Assembly (NCBI RefSeq): GCF_001636695.1
Contig: NZ_LGEL01000032.1
Span: 1 to 57,694, forward strand
Reading direction: 5' to 3'
Origin: Pedobacter panaciterrae
GTDB lineage: Bacteria > Bacteroidota > Bacteroidia > Sphingobacteriales > Sphingobacteriaceae
Length of the DNA stretch: 57,694 nucleotides
Under the pieces are notes generated by a model. That model did not search any database, had not been told where the DNA came from, and saw nothing but the letters and a program-made list of their open reading frames with translations. The translations under genes and the position numbers were made by a program. This document shows, piece by piece, positions 27,801-33,818 of this stretch; position 1 is the first letter of the stretch; the number at the start of each line of letters is the position of its first letter.

Positions 27801-28032
27801 ACCAGCATCTTGCCAAAGCGATGTCGTTGCCATTTAGGATAGACTCCTCTTTTTTCTCATTGAGCGCATGAAGCGCTGTTACCAGTTCTTTCTTTTCTCT
27901 AATTGAAGTTTCAATTTTTGCCCACTCGGTATCACTAAGATCCAAAACTTGTGACAATGCTGTTGAAACATTGAGGAAAGCGAGCAGTATGCAAGTCAGG
28001 ATGAGGGTGTTTAGATATGAAAATTTCCGCAT
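21859..28032 (-). CDS. Bacterial alpha-2-macroglobulin with an inserted TonB plug domain
   Basis: 2057 residues with a signal peptide (1-28). The first 350 residues are alpha-helical. Macroglobulin domains follow, with YTDRGIYRPGQRVQYKVIL near 617. At about 1180-1295 there is a plug domain of SusC type: LSGRVAGL, VVVVGYGT, ITIRGNSSLAANVQPLIIID, AAAIYGSKAAGGVLIIS. The A2M/MG7 domain starts near 1314 (FFYPKLYADKNGLYTFSF). The thioester motif Cys1538-Ser-Glu-Gln1541 is intact, then a terpenoid-cyclase-like helical domain and the receptor-like C-terminus. Bacterial A2Ms are thought to trap proteases by covalent thioester capture. The plug lies just before MG7, where the bait region would be. It probably forms an operon with the DUF6624 gene downstream. 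Confidence 0.9.
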   Translation of the reverse strand: MRKFSYLNTLILTCILLAFLNVSTALSQVLDLSDTEWAKIETSIREKKELVTALHALNEKKEESILNGNDIALARCWYYTMLIKDLKTEDSLYFRNSSFIDSLLINKKSSPLLKTALHLMQARRLFLFKRKYLKFRPSTYETKNLQHNYGAMNVSQRDSVIRFHFKEALSQSNSAVPGKRTDITWLTSNADKLLFKANLTDIILIEQISFEAEKNEWLKLSYQDINVLIESEPEKFQTVLHSSLDTAKIHSNLMDTYALWMDKHKSKPEELQYIQLLIKYYFYVQMPDTLSKAWTAYLQKSLSSPLNTIQASAAFYLFQYQYYKGSKYGQSFDVQYKGYLKQAVQLYQQHQHVLDEFPIYRKTLESLLKKIKTPELSIRMIDLQTTGTPIMLTARYRNAQKIYYRIVQSGAKESLPNLKTNRIELLLNRSAVRDSVFILPQGADDFDKHALYLKLESLPLGCYTMVFSPTEIKTNSNLDQTDYISFQVSDLAVINTKDQFIVLNRKTGFPMGGVKAIVSYNSSTKNGPTILPPQTKKQFSTNSKGFIAIEQPKNANELMLISGIDTLLHNFSIADDNLPREIYNTDDYDDLEDFYDDQAKLQIYTDRGIYRPGQRVQYKVILLTNNPLTGKQIIFSKANKYFKKWLAENEPLLKLKDPNYRRVDSIKLVPDDYGSFSGSFLIPKNAMTGQWSIDGDIIDGNNGNFRVEEYKRPTLEITVEKLTKAPLPGEPFELKFKVKSLSGADLNRVKIAYRVNRGYNFFDTSPISNPKLADTIGYNDDKGELLIKVNDSTLLNKNPDSDKELIINYSLSAVATESTGESTILEDNYSVSSWPVKINIPAENQYDRKALPKLKITAKTDNTKYKPEEVKITIFRNVLMPDTARDAIVDQWQYTREQLKTWFPNEEFEKRTLLEKKLVLEKTIQIDSAIQYQPDKTLLEAGKYELVATTSKYGKISGKTSVGFDVFDTEQRATPGNLEDFNYMPANAAKAGDKLDYQTATVDSAYVVYGLTYYVSQKKGISVKNTYQTQYQAKGMQVYTFTVPKDAEGSLILTKAYILNNQLYKNEQRVYLTPPATVQPEIVIEKYRKVMSPGTKETFSVSVKTTKENIAAQLMTGMYDAALDKLAPQQWNKPNDPYFSHYLSSNWSQTINGISSSYTSNQYWLGGSDFIDDEYEGNNMLQQLSGRVAGLSIAAPNNGFSGESRLDEVVVVGYGTNTKTKRLSTAANVITIRGNSSLAANVQPLIIIDGVPYSGSITDFDAASITEAMVLKGAEAAAIYGSKAAGGVLIISTRGNIVLPGAPPEPEPMVRKDFNETAFFYPKLYADKNGLYTFSFTMPQTATAWNWKLLAHTKSGLFAYAERKLNTRLDLMVQPNMPRLLYQGDEIALKSRISNLDSSALDIKFSCKIEDAVTGEDLTTKILKEAAVKTVKVAGKRTETEGFAFKVPEGQLNPLKIVTTVNGGSLADAEEHTLPILPKKVFMRKQVPLAFSKKDSLVQAPEFPEDADLYGLSLYVDAKPQAALINSLPFLANYSFDCSEQIFNKLYARVTANQLMRTQPELRKSFKMGGQYSVADTADHILPDELAEAAMPWLTLANRTTKQQKQLYQVLDTISNRSIIFGHLEKLYTMQNSYGALPWFEGGRSNNWISNYVLRGFGKLDQQGWKSNDPQRHSNFIKRLIAYTDSLYTANGADGNLFSAYSRSFWKNEYPLNPVTIKNINIALELAEKDINNRRLYDQALWIIVSLKYTTPNSQIYKKALAQLSNIQQGAIKDDRNGMRWKEISDSNDLSHSKEETIAMIFEAFTQAGQNTAVADGLSKWMLSARQDYSWRTTTGTAAAIDMLKESETLKTVFVPDSVSAQAGDKVMNSSNGLLAGQRNQFISLNKVSPVTVSANNAVSGGISWHYFSAEGQTDDANSQVKLKKALFSYDQQKNTWVPLSDKTVLKVGEKIKIVLTVETAVSLRFVQLEDKRAGVFEPVDGSSGQQYQNGTNYYRSVRDTGQQLFIDFLPSGRTEFSYEVTVTQEGTFKNGAAMLQCLYNPGVTAYSTAMTIISKP

Positions 28033-28101
28033 GTAATTACTTAATTAAGATATGACTTGTCTGATCTGACTCGTATAAATGTTTTGTCGCGTTAAATTAT
28101 T

Positions 28102-28119
28102 AAAAAATAGCCATTTATA
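28102..28119 (-). promoter_or_regulatory. AT-rich motif TATAAATrrCTATTTTTy, copy 2
   Basis: The reverse complement of this stretch matches the motifs at 7226 and 44982 in at least 15 of 18 positions. It lies in the 143-base divergent spacer between the A2M gene and the lipase-like gene, about 70 bases from each start, so it could be a shared upstream element. Confidence 0.35.
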
Positions 28120-28175
28120 GCTATATAATTAGTGATTTAAAAGCATCAAATTAGTGTGTCTAAAACGCGATCGTC

Positions 28176-29711
28176 ATGAATACTAAGAAAATTGAGGCTC
28201 CGTATTATCCGATAGTTTATGTTAGAGGTTATGCAATGAGAGCTGCAGACCAGGAAGAAACTTTTCACGATGCCTACTATGGCTTTTCAGCAAGTTCTGT
28301 GGAGATCAGAGAAGCTTCACCCAAAAATGGCTATCAGGTAGTAGATATTTTTGAAGGACAAATGATTCGTTTCATGAAAATGAGGGAATATCGCTATGCG
28401 GATTCCGTGAATTATGGCCTTAATGATTTCAATGAGAATAAATCGCGCAGTATCTGGATTAGCAGGTTTTATGATCAGGATGTTATTCAGGGAAAAAGAA
28501 GAACCATTATTGATCATGCAACAGATCTGGCAAGGCTTATAATTGAGGAGATACCTGAAAAACTCAAATCGCAGGGCATAGAAAACATAGATACCGACTA
28601 TAAGGTAATTTTGATTGCCCATTCTATGGGTGGATTGGTATGCAGGGCATTAATACAGACGATATTAAAAGACTATGCATCAAAATCAAGTGTATTGCCG
28701 CCAGCAAAATATAAAGATGCATCGGCTATTATCCATAAGCTCGTAACAATGGGTACGCCTCATAATGGAATTGATATGGGGAATGTACCGGACTGGTTAG
28801 AAAATAGTATCATAAAGGCACTTAATCCGTATGATGCGGGGATTTTTAAGGCTCCGGCAATGAGAAAATACCTGTCTTTAAATACAAAGCAAGCTATAAA
28901 TAGTTTAGGCGATAGTCAGTTTTCTATTGAGAAGTGTCTTTGTGTAATAGGTAGTGATTATTTGTCGTATGGGGATGTAAAAACATTAACCGGAAGCTAT
29001 AGTGACGGCCTGGTGAAACAAGAAAATGCTTTTTTAATTTCTGATACAGACAGCAAAGGAGGAATAATGCCTGTTCCCAAAAAAGCATACACGGCAAATG
29101 TGCATCGGGCACATTCGGGAAATAAGGGGATTGTGAATAGTATAGAGACCTATGAAAATGTTCAGCGGTTTTTATTTGGTGATATGAAAGTAAACATAGC
29201 GCTAACGGATGTTGAAATAACCACAAAGCAGGAGAGTAACATCAAATACTTTTATGACTTTGAGTTTGCGCTTTCCATCAGAGGAACGGGTGTATTTTTG
29301 CATCGCAGGGAACAGGAACCTTGTGGAAATGCTTATCGCTATGACAGGAGTAAGGTGCCGCAAAGTCTTCAGTTGCATACTGCTTTTCTGAACTCAAGCT
29401 TAAATATAGATCCTAAGGATCCGTTTTCCTACTTTGTGATGAAGTTTAAGGTGTTTGAATTTCGCACTGAAGATGGGTTTTTATGGGATTATAAGTACCC
29501 ATCGAGGGAGATTTTTGCTGAAAGTCTGGAAATACAAATATGCAAGAACGATGATAAATCGTATGCTGCCGGCTTCAGATGGTTATCGGAAGTGAATTGG
29601 AATATGAGCGCACTGGTAATGGGCGAGACGTATAAAATTCCGCTAAGGGACACGCCTTCAATTAAAGGATTTGTAGAGTTGTCGCCAAATTTCTTTAATA
29701 ATGAATATTGA
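28176..29711 (+). CDS. Alpha/beta-hydrolase, lipase/esterase-like
   Basis: 511 residues with no signal peptide. The central hydrolase core has VILIAHSMGGLVCRALI, with Ser150 as the nucleophile in AHSMGG, and a KLVTMGTPHNGIDMG strand typical of PGAP1/lipase-like folds. The start of the protein (YPIVYVRGYAM) supplies the oxyanion-loop strand. Residues 335-511 are a separate beta-rich domain of unknown function. The catalytic His is likely in VHRAHSG near residue 310. The substrate is unknown; cytoplasmic location is inferred from the lack of a signal. It is divergent from the A2M gene and followed by a hairpin. Length is at the upper end for this group because of the extra C-terminal domain. 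Confidence 0.75.
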   Translation: MNTKKIEAPYYPIVYVRGYAMRAADQEETFHDAYYGFSASSVEIREASPKNGYQVVDIFEGQMIRFMKMREYRYADSVNYGLNDFNENKSRSIWISRFYDQDVIQGKRRTIIDHATDLARLIIEEIPEKLKSQGIENIDTDYKVILIAHSMGGLVCRALIQTILKDYASKSSVLPPAKYKDASAIIHKLVTMGTPHNGIDMGNVPDWLENSIIKALNPYDAGIFKAPAMRKYLSLNTKQAINSLGDSQFSIEKCLCVIGSDYLSYGDVKTLTGSYSDGLVKQENAFLISDTDSKGGIMPVPKKAYTANVHRAHSGNKGIVNSIETYENVQRFLFGDMKVNIALTDVEITTKQESNIKYFYDFEFALSIRGTGVFLHRREQEPCGNAYRYDRSKVPQSLQLHTAFLNSSLNIDPKDPFSYFVMKFKVFEFRTEDGFLWDYKYPSREIFAESLEIQICKNDDKSYAAGFRWLSEVNWNMSALVMGETYKIPLRDTPSIKGFVELSPNFFNNEY

Positions 29712-29753
29712 ATTTATTGAAGTGTTAAAGGCAATTCGCTATATACTGCCTGA

Positions 29754-29793
29754 ATTTGGATAACCACTTCGGGTGGAGGTGGTTATCCAGAAT
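29754..29793. terminator. Hairpin between convergent genes
   Basis: GGATAACCAC (29758-29767) pairs perfectly with 29779-29788; AATT on both sides extends it past one mismatch. There is no long T run, so termination strength is uncertain, but it sits between two convergent stop codons. Confidence 0.65.
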
Positions 29794-29795
29794 TG

Positions 29796-30704
29796 CTATT
29801 TTAGACTAGATTTATAAATTTCAGAAAAATCCTTTGCAAAGTCGGTCAGTTTTACCTTGCCCAGAACGGGTCTGTTTTTGCGATAATCATCAAACAGAAT
29901 ACCTGTTTGTCTTGCTGCATTCATCTCAGTTAAGCCATTAGCTATTTGCGGGTTCATTCCTGCACCTATCATACCATTTACTTGTTGTTCATCTGAAATG
30001 AGAACCCATTTCAGATCCGGCTTACCAATGGCTTCTCCAAGTATAGTGGCAATCTCATCGCCTGTAAGTTCATCACTTGCAATGTAACGGACTTTTCTGC
30101 CCGTAAAATCTTTTGTGATTTCTTCTGCAACTACGGTTGCAATGTCTAATGGTGATACCCATGGCTCTTTATAGTCGGCTTTGTAATTGGTAGCAATTAT
30201 TCCTTGTGCTTTTATAGCCGGGATAAAGCCGAGTAGATTGTAATAAAATCCAACCGGACGTAGTGTTGTAATGGAAACATCTTCAGGTAATTGTTTGAAG
30301 ATTTGTTCTGCATCATAATGGAAACGGAGCATGCCATTCCCTTTATTGGTATGGCCGCCAATGCTGCTCAAATGAACTATGCGTTTTAAGCCGGAATTCT
30401 CAATTGCTTGTTTGTAACTGTTGCCGATCTTAATTATAGCAGCGAAAATATCAAGATCATGATCAAAGAAAAAGCCTTCGCCAAGTGATTCCATTACATA
30501 TGCTGCATCTGCGTCTTTGAAAGTTTCGGTTAGGAAATCTATGTCTTCCATAGTGCCAATAGCGGCTTTTGCACCAATGGCCTCAATCTCTTGTTGTCTT
30601 TCAGCTTTGCTACTGATTACTGTAACTGAATGTCCGGCAAGTACCAAAGCTTTAGCTAGTGGTTTGCTGATGTGTCCTAAAGAACCTGTAACTACTATTT
30701 TCAT
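29796..30704 (-). CDS. NmrA-like NAD(P)-binding oxidoreductase family protein
   Basis: 302 residues from ATG 30702-30704. It begins MKIVVTGSLGHISKPLAKAL, a Rossmann dinucleotide-binding motif of the NmrA/atypical short-chain dehydrogenase type, followed by VTVISSKAERQQEIEAIGAK, which would contact NADP. The longer frame from 30782 only adds a stretch that does not align with the family. RIVHLSSIGGHTNKGNG holds the region where the classical enzymes have Ser/Tyr-Lys; here there is no clear YxxxK, so it may sense the nicotinamide state rather than catalyse. The upstream region has a perfect 21-base tandem repeat that looks like operator sites. Confidence 0.85.
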   Translation of the reverse strand: MKIVVTGSLGHISKPLAKALVLAGHSVTVISSKAERQQEIEAIGAKAAIGTMEDIDFLTETFKDADAAYVMESLGEGFFFDHDLDIFAAIIKIGNSYKQAIENSGLKRIVHLSSIGGHTNKGNGMLRFHYDAEQIFKQLPEDVSITTLRPVGFYYNLLGFIPAIKAQGIIATNYKADYKEPWVSPLDIATVVAEEITKDFTGRKVRYIASDELTGDEIATILGEAIGKPDLKWVLISDEQQVNGMIGAGMNPQIANGLTEMNAARQTGILFDDYRKNRPVLGKVKLTDFAKDFSEIYKSSLK

Positions 30705-30771
30705 TTTTTCTGTTTTTGATATTACAAACATCAGCAACAGCGAAATGAGAAAAGTAGCCAAATCTATTGTT

Positions 30772-30838
30772 CTTTTAGCCAAAAAATGCTGGTTCTTTCA
30801 TGGAGGGCTAAAAGTAATTCATGGAGGGCTAAAAGTAA
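30772..30838 (-). promoter_or_regulatory. Operator-like repeats upstream of the NmrA-like gene
   Basis: Two perfect head-to-tail copies of a 21-base unit (30797-30817 and 30818-30838) each hold GGCTAAAAG. A reverse copy, CTTTTAGCC, lies at 30772-30780. The spacing, 70-135 bases upstream of the ATG at 30704, suits binding of a dimeric regulator, which is not encoded nearby. Confidence 0.5.
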
Positions 30839-30888
30839 AAGGCAAGGTCGTCATCCCGACATATCCGTCATCCTGCGACCGACTATAT

Positions 30889-30962
30889 CCGTCATCTCGA
30901 CGATAGGAGAGATCTCTTGAATTATACTTAACAAGAGATCTCTCGTTGCCTCTAGATGACGA
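30889..30962. repeat. Dispersed hairpin repeat, copy 6 (short loop)
   Basis: Arms 30889-30920 and 30931-30962, 32 bases each, but only a 10-base loop without the AAATTGGC core of the other copies. Partial left-end units (GTCATCCCGACATATCC, then GTCATCCTGCGACCG) precede it at 30846-30888. Confidence 0.8.
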
Positions 30963-31168
30963 AATGGGCTATAGCATGATGCTACTAGAATGACGACTTA
31001 AGCTTTTAGACACGCCATGAAAGGTGATATGATGACATTTTTCATATCATATGGTTTAGTTATGATACAAATCTCGGAATCAAAGGCAATACGACTGCAG
31101 TATGTATGCGACAATAACAGGGGGAAAATATGACATACTGTATGTTTCAATATGTATATAATGGTTGC

Positions 31169-33682
31169 TTAAAGTTCTAATTGTTCAACACTATATTCAA
31201 AAACTTCCCGGCCCAATAATCCATCGGAATTTATACCTTCAATAATGACCTTGTATTTTCCGGGGCCATCGGCATTGAAGAAGCTGAACGAGGTTTTTCC
31301 TGTATCATAAGTTTTTACATTGGGATTCCAGTAAATGGTAGAACGCAAATCCGGAATGTTCCTATTATTGTTCACATCGTATTTAGGGCTGTAAAAGGTT
31401 TTGACTTTATTAAAACCTTTTGGGGATAGGTTTACCATATTCAGGCCGGCTTCTCTTTTGAATTTATCTTTTTTAGTGTAAATGAATATTGCCGGGCGCC
31501 CTATAGTAGCTATTAACGCCATATTAGTAGTGACAACCTCTATTTTGCTGATATCGGACAATTGCAGCCCAATGTTGTTAAATGCCTCTGCTGCCTCTGA
31601 GGGGCTAAGTTTACGACCATCAAGGATGACACTCATTGGCACATAGTCTCTACTAAAAGGAGTGCGTGCAAAAGGGTATGACATAACTGTAGGTTCTCCG
31701 GACCCTGGAGTATAAGATTGGATTTTAACACCAGCTCCAAGCTTTCCTTGTAAAAATATGTCTAAAGTTGCCGCAGTTTTTATGTTTTGTATATCAATTG
31801 TTCTGTCAGAGTGCCCGTCAGGCACCTTAAACATTCCCTGACTTGCATATTTTTGTTCAGTTTTCCTGGCTCTGATGTTTACCTCCCTCAGTCTTTGTAC
31901 CCGGTTCAGCTGTCCTGTTTTCTCATAAATGCTGTCCAGCTTTTTGCTGTTGTCTGTATAAACCTTTAAACTGCTTTCAATATTCTTACTGAACTCCGGG
32001 CTATTCTTGTTTTTTCCAATCGCTATTTTAGGAATACTGTCCATAACCAGTTCAGCTTTTGTCCCATTTTTTGGGGTTTTAGCCTGAATGGTTACTTTGA
32101 GACTGTCTCCGAGTATAAGCTCCCCAAATTTGAACCTGCCTTCCGAATCAGTTGTGGCAGACTGGAACAATTCTGCTTTGAGCGACATCATGGTCACCGC
32201 TGCGTTGGGCAGGGGTTTGCTGCCCAGTGTCAGTACTTTTCCGGAGAATACAGTGCCCAGGCCTTCGGCAGGGAATAGTTGTTGATCTGAAGTAGCTGTA
32301 TGGTTGGTTCTCCAGTCAAAGTTCCTGTAGCCCTGTGTCAGCATAAGGTTATCCAGTGCTGTGTTTACTTCCTCAGTTTCTGCTGTGAAATAGTAATTCG
32401 GGTTTTCAATATATCCCTTTAGATCTGAGCTTAGCAGTAAATTTGAAAAAATGGTATGTTCCGTACTTTGTTCAGAAGGTACTTTGCTTTCATCAATAAC
32501 CGATACTGAGAAACTGCCTCTGGTTGATTTTCCCATTGCGTCACTTGCATTCAGTTCGATGGTCACAGGTTCCCTGCTGGTGTAAGCTTTCTTAGCGGTG
32601 CTGAGCTTCAGCTGCATTTTATCGTTAGTTTTTATAAAGGTAATGCGTTCGTTGGTAGGCTCACCGGCATCATTGAAAAGTGTAAATTGGGTAATTCCGG
32701 AAGGGAAAGCCTTCTTTTCCATCCATATGGAGTTGACATGCCTGCTCAGGTTGACCCTGGAGGAGAAAATAGTTTCGCCTCCGGATCGGGCAATCAGGCT
32801 AAGGGTCTCTCCGGGGGTATTGGTGTTGATGCGTACCAGGATACTGTCCTTATTGGGTTGGTAAACACCCAGAACATAGCCATGGTCAGTTGCATTAGGC
32901 AGCGGTACAATTTTTTCCGATCCATCAGGAAGTATGATTTTGGCAGTATAGGTTTTTCCTGAATCAGGCCTGATATTGAAACTCCCCATTCCGGCATATA
33001 AGGTTTCGAAAGTATTGATGGCTTTGTTTTCCTGATCCAGGACAACGCCTTTGACGGGCATACCGAGGCCATTTGTTCCAACCACTTTGAATCCCATACG
33101 TGAGGTGATGCCGTTGACCAAAACACCTCCTTCGGGAAAGAACTGCACGTCACTTTTCATTAAATCAGATTGATTGAGGTTTTGTTTTTTCTTGTCGCCC
33201 GCATTCTTAGTGTTTTTAGTGGCATCAACTGTTTTGTCTACCACAGAGGCCACCATAAAAGTCTGATCAAAGAAGTAGTCTTCACCAGCATTTCGCATCC
33301 ACTGGGTGTAGGCACGGATACGGTAATTGCCAGCCTGGACTCCCTGGTCCAGTACAAAATCACCCATGGTAGTTCCTGCGGTTACAGGGAGTTTAAGTGC
33401 GCTGATCAGGGAATCCTTTTCATTGATAAGCTCTACATACAAGGCACCACTCATGGCCGATAGCTGGTGCCTGCTGCCAATTACCACATATGCCTTGAAC
33501 CAAATGGTGTCGCCCTGCGCATAATAGGGTTTATCAAAATGGAGGTGTACTTTTTCATGAATGTTGGTGTCTGCCTGTTTTTGAAGAGTACCTATCGGTT
33601 GATCAATGGGGACATCTTTTTCAATGAATGCAGAAAAGAGCAGTATAAATACTGCGGCTGAGAGGGAGAGTTTGAGCGTCAT
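31169..33682 (-). CDS. MG2 macroglobulin-like / TonB plug-domain protein (paralogue 3, mosaic)
   Basis: 837 residues, with the same domain order as the genes at 1112 and 3658: signal peptide, MG2 (HLHFDKPYYAQGDTIWFKAY), beta-sandwich modules, a carboxypeptidase-regulatory-like repeat and a terminal plug-like part without a barrel. The first 45 residues and the leader match paralogue 1. From the MG2 domain onward the DNA is nearly identical to paralogue 2. The plug region (about 31530-31860) then diverges from both. This is the pattern left by recombination between paralogues. The C-terminus carries a few extra residues (QLEL). It is divergent from the serine hydrolase gene across 136 bases. 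Confidence 0.8.
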   Translation of the reverse strand: MTLKLSLSAAVFILLFSAFIEKDVPIDQPIGTLQKQADTNIHEKVHLHFDKPYYAQGDTIWFKAYVVIGSRHQLSAMSGALYVELINEKDSLISALKLPVTAGTTMGDFVLDQGVQAGNYRIRAYTQWMRNAGEDYFFDQTFMVASVVDKTVDATKNTKNAGDKKKQNLNQSDLMKSDVQFFPEGGVLVNGITSRMGFKVVGTNGLGMPVKGVVLDQENKAINTFETLYAGMGSFNIRPDSGKTYTAKIILPDGSEKIVPLPNATDHGYVLGVYQPNKDSILVRINTNTPGETLSLIARSGGETIFSSRVNLSRHVNSIWMEKKAFPSGITQFTLFNDAGEPTNERITFIKTNDKMQLKLSTAKKAYTSREPVTIELNASDAMGKSTRGSFSVSVIDESKVPSEQSTEHTIFSNLLLSSDLKGYIENPNYYFTAETEEVNTALDNLMLTQGYRNFDWRTNHTATSDQQLFPAEGLGTVFSGKVLTLGSKPLPNAAVTMMSLKAELFQSATTDSEGRFKFGELILGDSLKVTIQAKTPKNGTKAELVMDSIPKIAIGKNKNSPEFSKNIESSLKVYTDNSKKLDSIYEKTGQLNRVQRLREVNIRARKTEQKYASQGMFKVPDGHSDRTIDIQNIKTAATLDIFLQGKLGAGVKIQSYTPGSGEPTVMSYPFARTPFSRDYVPMSVILDGRKLSPSEAAEAFNNIGLQLSDISKIEVVTTNMALIATIGRPAIFIYTKKDKFKREAGLNMVNLSPKGFNKVKTFYSPKYDVNNNRNIPDLRSTIYWNPNVKTYDTGKTSFSFFNADGPGKYKVIIEGINSDGLLGREVFEYSVEQLEL

Positions 33683-33753
33683 TAATATGATATTTGGTTA
33701 CATACTTACTAATTTACTAAAAAAATATTCCTCTGCCGGTTTAAATAGTGAAC

Positions 33754-33783
33754 TTGTGGTTTTAACCATATTTCTTATATTAG
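33754..33783 (+). promoter_or_regulatory. Candidate Bacteroidota-type promoter of the serine hydrolase gene
   Basis: TTG at 33754-33756 and TATATTAG at 33776-33783 are separated by exactly 19 bases, matching the TTG-N19-TAnnTTTG consensus except for one base. The ATG follows 36 bases later. Confidence 0.45.
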
Positions 33784-33818
33784 TAGTATAACCAAAGGGT
33801 TACCAACCACAAACTACC

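Larger units (their letters stand above)
30705..31168. other. Intergenic region with operator-like repeats and a hairpin repeat
   Basis: 464 bases without a gene. It holds the tandem operator-like repeat (30797-30838), partial hairpin units (30846-30888), hairpin copy 6 (30889-30962), a GGGCTATAGCATGAT tail like those after copies 3 and 4, and an 8-base inverted repeat TGATATGA/TCATATCA (31025-31049). Confidence 0.65.

Noticed and set aside
31025-31049. TGATATGA/TCATATCA hairpin as a terminator
   Set aside because: The stem is AT-rich with no T run, and it lies more than 100 bases after the gene it would serve; kept only as a note in the intergenic entry.
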